This document shows, in pieces, positions 6,143-9,977 of a stretch of 9,977 nt of DNA. Made by a program: the position numbers and the translations under genes. The notes under the pieces were generated by a model. It made no database searches. It was not told the DNA's origin and worked only from the letters and a program-made list of their open reading frames with translations. Source of the DNA: Actinomycetes bacterium (GTDB lineage: Bacteria > Actinomycetota > Actinomycetes > Propionibacteriales > Nocardioidaceae); NCBI GenBank assembly GCA_029779385.1, contig JAKPAQ010000030.1, positions 1 through 9,977 on the forward strand, given 5' to 3'. The first letter of the stretch is position 1; each line of letters begins with the position of its first letter.

Positions 6143-6817
6143 ATGAGCACCCCGATCACGCCGGCCGGTTGGTACGACGACGGCCACGGTAGTTTGCGCT
6201 GGTGGGACGGCAGCAAGTGGACAGAGCACACGGCGCCATTGGCCGCTGACCAGCCGACTCAACCGGTGACTCAACCGGTGACTCAACCGGTGACTCAACC
6301 GGTGACTCAACAGCGGGCCGAGACACTCGCGGCGGCGCAATCTGAACCGTATTTTTCAGGCGCCCCCGTAAAGGTCAAGGGTTCGGCGGTTTGGTGGGCG
6401 GTGCCGATCGCATTGCTGATCTCGGCGGGCCTTGGTGTCTTCTTGGCCACGCTCGCGTGGAAATCGTTTGACCCGGCCCCGATGCGGCCCGCGTTTGACC
6501 AGTACCAGACAGCAGTCCAGAGCCAAGACTGCGCAGCGCTTGAGGCCAGCACCACCGAGGATTTTCGCGAAGACTTGGTGAACGGCCCGTTTACGTGCGA
6601 ACGCTGGTTGGACCAGGCTGGAGTTGTCGGGCCAGAAAATGTCCTGTTCGGGATGCGGTTCGGTCCGGTTGGGTTCTTCGTAGTTTCAGACTCAGTGATC
6701 GACGAAGACACCACGTCATTCCAAATGTTGACCTACACGATGGTCAATCAGGATGGTCGCTGGCTGGTAGCTGACGTCGACGAGGACGAGCCTGTCGTTT
6801 CGGACACGGACTGGTAG
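6143..6817 (+). CDS. DUF2510 domain protein with one membrane helix and an extracytoplasmic domain
   Basis: The only plus-strand gene in the window; 224 residues, function unknown. Residues 7-30 (PAGWYDD ... WWDGSKWTEH) are a DUF2510 motif, a short Trp-rich module frequent at the N-terminus of actinobacterial membrane proteins. Residues 40-54 are a low-complexity run of TQPV repeats. One transmembrane helix spans about 82-106. The rest (about 112-215) follows a pattern like small NTF2/DUF4878-type domains: an early helix (FDQYQTAVQSQDCAAL), C130 and C152 as a possible disulfide pair, then strands ending in DGRWLVADVD. With DUF2510 inside, this domain would face outward. I chose ATG 6143 because DUF2510 proteins usually start a few residues before PAGWY; TTG 6125 and GTG 6128 are in frame but lack support. 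It diverges from prfB and converges on the pilus operon, so it is probably a single-gene unit. Confidence 0.85.
   Translation: MSTPITPAGWYDDGHGSLRWWDGSKWTEHTAPLAADQPTQPVTQPVTQPVTQPVTQQRAETLAAAQSEPYFSGAPVKVKGSAVWWAVPIALLISAGLGVFLATLAWKSFDPAPMRPAFDQYQTAVQSQDCAALEASTTEDFREDLVNGPFTCERWLDQAGVVGPENVLFGMRFGPVGFFVVSDSVIDEDTTSFQMLTYTMVNQDGRWLVADVDEDEPVVSDTDW
6256..6311 (+). repeat. 12-bp perfect tandem repeat inside the DUF2510 gene
   Basis: The unit GACTCAACCGGT occurs four times without a mismatch (6256-6303), followed by 8 further bases. It is in frame and encodes repeated Thr-Gln-Pro-Val in the linker between DUF2510 and the membrane helix. Because the unit is a multiple of three, copy-number changes by slippage would lengthen or shorten the linker without breaking the frame. 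Perfect identity at the DNA level points to recent expansion. Confidence 0.95.
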
Positions 6818-6825
6818 TCGCGCCG

Positions 6826-7245
6826 CTACCTGCCCAAGTGGATTTGGCCGGTCGCGGCCGCGCGGATTGTGGCGGAGTTAGCGAAACCTGGTGGGACGAG
6901 AGGCAAGCTGATCTGCCGAGCAAGTCGAACTTCGACCCGGTCGTCGCTGACCGCGAGGGCTAGTCGAACGTCCGTTGGCACGATCTGGGCGACGAGTTCA
7001 CGAGCGTCGGCTTCAGCCAATTCAACTTCCTCGTCGACGCCACCCAAATAGATTGCCTCCTCGTTGACTCCGTCAGCCGCGTGCAGCGCCACCCGGTCAG
7101 CCAGGTTCATCAGTTCGCGGTGTTGCAGGAACGCCGACGAGGCGTTGACCACAACGACCACGAGCAGGCCAAGCACCACCAAAAACCCGAGCGTCAGCAC
7201 GGTCACGTTGGCGCGCTCTGACTTCGCGTTGCGGCGCCTAGTCAT
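6826..7245 (-). CDS. TadG-like pilus-associated protein
   Basis: A 139-residue protein with a basic N-terminus (MTRRRNAKSER) and one strongly hydrophobic helix (about 15-36), then a soluble extracytoplasmic part. The pattern ERANVTVLTLGF, with NASSAFL and LADRVALHAADG after the helix, is that of the TadE/TadG-like proteins found at the end of actinobacterial Tad pilus operons. Unlike the two TadE proteins before it, it has no Glu at +5, so it is probably a membrane-anchored assembly factor rather than a processed pseudopilin. Its ATG overlaps the TGA of the preceding tadE-like gene (ATGA), so translation is likely coupled. It is the last gene of the operon; its stop lies 8 bases from the stop of the converging DUF2510 gene. 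Family level is fairly sure, exact role is not known. Confidence 0.8.
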   Translation of the reverse strand: MTRRRNAKSERANVTVLTLGFLVVLGLLVVVVVNASSAFLQHRELMNLADRVALHAADGVNEEAIYLGGVDEEVELAEADARELVAQIVPTDVRLALAVSDDRVEVRLARQISLPLVPPGFANSATIRAAATGQIHLGR

Positions 7246-7658
7246 TGGCCCGCCCGGTAGCGGCCGAATGGTTCGGTGTGCGTTGAGTCGACCTCGAACT
7301 TGGCGATCGGGTCCCCCAACACCGCTGGCGCCAAGGGCAGTCGCTGACTGGCGCTGACCCGGACAATCACGGTCGAACCGGGCTCAAAACATGCTGGCTT
7401 GCAGTGGGTTGACACCTTCGCGGCGGAGACGCCGTGATCGGCCAAGACCACCTGTGCCGCCTGGGTTGCCCTACTCGGTGCGCCCTGGACGGTCTTCGAA
7501 GCGATGAAGGCCCGAGCCGCGGCCTCGCTCGCGGCCGAGACGCCGTATGCGGTTCGTTGGGTCTGGAATACCGCGACCACCACATAGACCAGTGGGACTA
7601 GCAACAGCAGCGTCAACCAGGTGAACTCGATGGTTGAACTTCCGCGTTCGCGGTTCAC
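7242..7658 (-). CDS. TadE-like pseudopilin (second copy)
   Basis: A 138-residue TadE-family protein, a minor pilin-like component of Flp pilus assembly. The short leader VNRERG is followed by SSTIEFTWL: cleavage after G6 by the prepilin peptidase would leave Glu at +5 (E11) and an aromatic residue at +6, the standard processing signature. The hydrophobic helix is about 12-31, then a helix with SAASEAAARAF and a small beta-rich domain. C86 and C90 form a close pair that may be disulfide-bonded outside the cell. I chose the GTG at 7658 because it overlaps the upstream stop codon as GTGA and gives a normal-length leader; the in-frame ATG at 7715 would lie well inside the preceding gene. Its own TGA overlaps the next ATG. 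Confidence 0.88.
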   Translation of the reverse strand: MNRERGSSTIEFTWLTLLLLVPLVYVVVAVFQTQRTAYGVSAASEAAARAFIASKTVQGAPSRATQAAQVVLADHGVSAAKVSTHCKPACFEPGSTVIVRVSASQRLPLAPAVLGDPIAKFEVDSTHTEPFGRYRAGQ

Positions 7659-8047
7659 GGTCGTTCCTGACGGACCGCGTGACCGGTCGCTTGAATCTCG
7701 ATGCCGGGCCCCCACAAGCCAAGTGGCGGCACCGTCCCGCTGACGTGCACTTCTACTAGGTCTAATCCCGAACTGGTGGCCCAGTTGGCGGTGACGTCTT
7801 GGGTGAACCGGTCGGCGAGGGTCGTGGAGATCACCTGCCGGGTCCGGGCGGCAGCCGCGCCCGGGTCAGCGTCGAGCATTGCCGCGGCCCTAGCCCCATC
7901 TGATGCGGCGGCAATGAAGGTGTGTTTGACGTGCATCACCAGCGCGACTTGGGCGATGCCAAAAACTAGCGGCAACAGCACCAGTAGGACGAGCACAAAC
8001 TCCGGTACGGCCGCGCCGCGTTCGGCGCGGTCAGAAACGAGTCTCAC
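7655..8047 (-). CDS. TadE-like pseudopilin (first copy)
   Basis: A 130-residue TadE-family protein. The leader MRLVSDRAERG ends in G11, followed by AAVPEFVLV, so after prepilin peptidase cleavage E16 is at +5 and F17 at +6, as in type IV pilin-like proteins. The hydrophobic helix covers about 17-39. The motif HTFIAAASDGARAAAM after it is typical of TadE proteins, and a short beta-rich C-terminal domain follows. The GTG start directly abuts the TAG stop of the Flp-like pilin gene, and its TGA overlaps the GTG of the second tadE gene. The product probably caps or initiates the Flp pilus at the inner membrane. The two TadE proteins are clearly different in sequence outside the N-terminal region, so this is not a fresh duplication. 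Confidence 0.9.
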   Translation of the reverse strand: MRLVSDRAERGAAVPEFVLVLLVLLPLVFGIAQVALVMHVKHTFIAAASDGARAAAMLDADPGAAAARTRQVISTTLADRFTQDVTANWATSSGLDLVEVHVSGTVPPLGLWGPGIEIQATGHAVRQERP

Positions 8048-8221
8048 CTAGCCGCCGACGGACATGAGCGCCTGATCCAGCATCGACGACAACCGCGGCC
8101 CGGCGATCGCGGTCAAACCCGCAACCACTCCGGCCGTCATTAGCGTGATCATCACCCAGCCGGGCACGTCACCGCGCTCTTGGTGCCGACGTTCGGCCAA
8201 CCGCTTTAGAACCTTGATCAT
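8048..8221 (-). CDS. Small Flp-like pilin (57 aa)
   Basis: A short gene between tadC and the first tadE gene, where the major pilin gene lies in actinobacterial Tad operons. The product has a basic leader (MIKVLKRLAERRHQERG), a hydrophobic helix at about 22-41 (VMITLMTAGVVAGLTAIAG) and a short tail with RLSSMLDQAL. Cleavage after G17 would leave DVPGWV, so position +5 is Trp where pilins carry Glu. I chose the ATG at 8221 because AGGAG lies 6 bases upstream; an ATG at 8227 (59 residues) directly touches that Shine-Dalgarno and is unlikely. It is the only gene here with a strong ribosome binding site, which fits a protein needed in many copies. Size, position and ribosome site argue for a structural pilin; the missing Glu argues for caution. 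Confidence 0.83.
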   Translation of the reverse strand: MIKVLKRLAERRHQERGDVPGWVMITLMTAGVVAGLTAIAGPRLSSMLDQALMSVGG

Positions 8222-8227
8222 CTTCAT

Positions 8228-8232
8228 CTCCT
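8228..8232 (-). promoter_or_regulatory. Strong Shine-Dalgarno of the Flp-like pilin gene
   Basis: AGGAG (8232-8228, minus strand, within AAAAGGAG) lies 6 bases before ATG 8221 and directly abuts the alternative ATG 8227, so it decides in favour of the shorter protein. It stands out because the other starts in the window lack a clear ribosome site. It sits in the 15-base gap after the tadC stop. Confidence 0.75.
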
Positions 8233-8236
8233 TTTC

Positions 8237-9148
8237 TCACCCACCCGATGTGAGGTGAAGTCCAACCAGTCCGGGAAAGAAAGCGAACGCCAACGTCACC
8301 GGCAAAATCCCGAAGACGACCGGCACCATCATCGCGATTTCGCGTTTGCCGCCGCTCTCGATCAGGTCGCGCCTAGCCGACTCGCGCACGTCGGCCGACT
8401 GGGCGTGCAACACGTCAACCAGTGGGGTGCCGCGGTCGATCGCTACTGCCATCGATTCGGCGAATCGTGCCACCGCGGACACCCCGGTTCGACCGGCCAA
8501 GTCGTCTAAGGCGACCACGAGAGTCGCGCCAGCGCGAACGTCAGCAACTACTTGGGTCAGGTCACGCACCAGCGCGCCGTGCGCCACCCTGGTGACTCGC
8601 TCGAGGGCCGACAATGGGCTCTCGCCGGCGGCAACCGACAGCGACAATAGGTCGGCGATGGTCGGGAACTGGGCTCGCACTTCGGCCTCGTGGGCGCGCA
8701 CTTGGGCCGAGAGCCGCTGGTCGGCAAACAGGCAACCGCCGATCAAGCCAGTCGCGCAAAGCAGCAGCAACGAAATAACTGGCGGACGACTCACCGACCA
8801 GGCCACCAGCGAGACCGCCAACGCGATACCAAGTCCGGTCGCGCCCGCGGCCCCTTGGCGCACCCGGAACTGTTCAACGTCGGCTGGCTCAGAAAGCCTG
8901 CGCAAGCGGCGCGCGATGGCTGCGTTGCTGCCAAGCGACTCACCGATCGCGGTGATGATTGCTCGCCAGCGGCCCGCGACCTGTCCCAACAAGGTGGAGG
9001 ATTTCGCCGGAGCGATCGCCGGGTGGACGTCGCGCACATAGGGCAGGACGCGATCGCGCAGCGACGGATGCTTCACCCGATGCGCCCCTTGGACGATCAG
9101 CAGCACGCCCGCGACCAGGCTCGCGGCCAACACTGCCCCGACGATCAC
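8237..9148 (-). CDS. tadC: Tad pilus inner-membrane platform protein TadC (type II secretion F domain)
   Basis: TadC pairs with TadB to form the inner-membrane platform on which the TadA ATPase drives assembly of Flp pili. The 303-residue product has an N-terminal helix (2-20), two adjacent helices (about 102-120 and 122-142), a cytoplasmic T2SSF domain (about 155-265: FPTIADLLSLSVAAGESPLSAL, then FAESMAVAIDRGTPLVDVL) and a C-terminal helix (about 271-298). Motif AGESPLSALE and the RGTPL turn are characteristic of GspF/TadC proteins. The GTG at 9148 overlaps the tadB stop as GTGA; longer frames reach into tadB and are rejected. The pilin gene follows after 15 bases. Confidence 0.92.
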   Translation of the reverse strand: MIVGAVLAASLVAGVLLIVQGAHRVKHPSLRDRVLPYVRDVHPAIAPAKSSTLLGQVAGRWRAIITAIGESLGSNAAIARRLRRLSEPADVEQFRVRQGAAGATGLGIALAVSLVAWSVSRPPVISLLLLCATGLIGGCLFADQRLSAQVRAHEAEVRAQFPTIADLLSLSVAAGESPLSALERVTRVAHGALVRDLTQVVADVRAGATLVVALDDLAGRTGVSAVARFAESMAVAIDRGTPLVDVLHAQSADVRESARRDLIESGGKREIAMMVPVVFGILPVTLAFAFFPGLVGLHLTSGG

Positions 9149-9977
9149 GCGAGGATCCGCTTCTCGGTCGGCAGCCGACCCAACTGCAGCATCAGCCGGT
9201 AGGAGAATGCGCAGGTCAGTGCCCCGACGATCAGCAGGGTCACTCCGGCGGCGCTGGTGAACCTTGCGATCACGTCCGGTTGCAGGCTCATTGTCGCGAG
9301 GACTAGCCAAGGGGCGGCGACGGCCAGTCTGGCAGCGCCGACCGTCCAAGACTGACGTGACTCGAGTTCGCCGCGGGTGCGCTGGTCTTCGCGCAAGAAC
9401 CCGGACAGGGTGCGCAGGATCCGACCCAAGTCGCCGCCGCCGACCTCGCGGGCGATCCGCAGAGCCTCAATTACTCGGTCACCAACCGGGTCGGCGAGGC
9501 GGTCCTTTAGCCGGTCGAGGCTGTCGATGAATTGCCCGCTGGAGCCGTAGTCGCGGCCGAAACCGGCGAATTCGTCGCGAAGTTCGCTCGGCCCTCGCTC
9601 CCCCAGTTGGCTTAGCGCTTCGGGCAGCGACAGTCCCGCCCGAATTGCCGAGGCGAGGTGATCGACTGCGTCTGGCCAGGCTTGGGCGTGTTCGCGTTGG
9701 CGTTTAGCGGCCTTGGCTCGAAGGATCGCAAATGGCGCCCACCCGGCCGCAACCGCGCCGATCAGGCCAAGCACCCCAACTGCCGTTAGTCCCCAGGCGA
9801 ACACGAAGGCCAGCAGCGCACTTGCGGCGCTCGTGACCACTACTGCTTGGGGTTTGACCCCGGGCAGTCCGGCACGCTGCGTCAACTGAGTTAGCCGGCT
9901 AGATGCCGGTCGAGCACGTTTGACTTTCGGCACCTGCGGGGGAGTCCAGGATTCGATCACCAATACCAGCCCAAGGC
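9145..9977 (-). CDS. tadB: Tad pilus inner-membrane platform protein TadB, N-terminus cut by window edge
   Basis: The partner of TadC in the pilus platform. 276 residues are visible, and the frame stays open to the right edge. The first visible residues (LGLVLVIESW) look like the end of a membrane helix, as in full-length TadB, so the TTG at 9963 is probably internal and the true start lies outside. After a basic linker (PKVKRARPASSRL) come two helices, then a cytoplasmic T2SSF domain with WPDAVDHLASAIRAGLSLPEAL, AREVGGGDLGRILRTL and the TadB-like TRGELESRQSW, then two C-terminal helices. The stop overlaps the tadC start (GTGA). An upstream tadA ATPase gene is expected beyond the edge. Pilus role follows from family and neighbours. 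Confidence 0.92.
   Translation of the reverse strand, partial: LGLVLVIESWTPPQVPKVKRARPASSRLTQLTQRAGLPGVKPQAVVVTSAASALLAFVFAWGLTAVGVLGLIGAVAAGWAPFAILRAKAAKRQREHAQAWPDAVDHLASAIRAGLSLPEALSQLGERGPSELRDEFAGFGRDYGSSGQFIDSLDRLKDRLADPVGDRVIEALRIAREVGGGDLGRILRTLSGFLREDQRTRGELESRQSWTVGAARLAVAAPWLVLATMSLQPDVIARFTSAAGVTLLIVGALTCAFSYRLMLQLGRLPTEKRILA

Noticed and set aside
8346..9202. Plus-strand frames opposite tadC
   Set aside because: Antisense shadows of a firm T2SSF gene; low-complexity Ser/Arg/Thr or Arg/Gln/Asp translations with no start context.

Overview
This window looks like chromosomal core DNA from a high-GC Actinomycetota. The signs are strong G/C bias at third codon positions, many GTG and TTG starts, a prfB-ftsE-ftsX gene order, a DUF2510 membrane protein, Tat and lipoprotein export signals, an actinobacterial-type Tad (Flp) pilus cluster, and several start codons that sit 6-7 bases behind a TANNNT-like -10 box, as expected for leaderless transcripts. 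I cannot name the genus. I see no tRNA, rRNA, CRISPR array, insertion sequence, integrase or phage gene.

Layout, left to right. Bases 1-5776 form a block read on the minus strand. In transcription order it holds prfB (peptide release factor 2), a copper-binding PCuAC lipoprotein, a Tat-exported DyP-type heme peroxidase, ftsE and ftsX (the divisome ABC transporter pair), a 138-base gap with a strong hairpin, and a secreted coiled-coil M23 endopeptidase cut by the left edge. Bases 5777-6142 are mostly non-coding, with one possible 49-residue membrane peptide on the minus strand. A single plus-strand gene (6143-6817) encodes a DUF2510/one-TM protein that carries a perfect 12-bp tandem repeat. 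It converges, with only 8 bases between stop codons, on a second minus-strand block (6826-9977). That block is the distal part of a Tad pilus operon: tadB (cut by the right edge), tadC, a small Flp-like pilin, two TadE-like pseudopilins and a TadG-like protein, chained by GTGA/ATGA overlaps.

How the genes work together. FtsE, FtsX and the M23 protein fit the known FtsEX scheme, in which cytoplasmic ATP hydrolysis drives a periplasmic coiled coil that activates septal peptidoglycan cleavage. The PCuAC-peroxidase pair resembles the ecuC-dtpA pair of Streptomyces, a copper-handling module that supports maturation of an extracellular copper oxidase; here it sits between prfB and ftsE. The Tad block would build a thin Flp pilus: TadB/TadC are the inner-membrane platform and the small proteins are pilin and pseudopilins. 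The ATPase (TadA) and prepilin peptidase are not in view.

Nothing here is clearly a new biological system. The points most worth checking are the copper/peroxidase pair next to the divisome genes, the repeated leaderless-promoter geometry, the Flp-like pilin without the usual Glu at +5, the ftsX-M23 hairpin and the unrecognised small membrane peptide.
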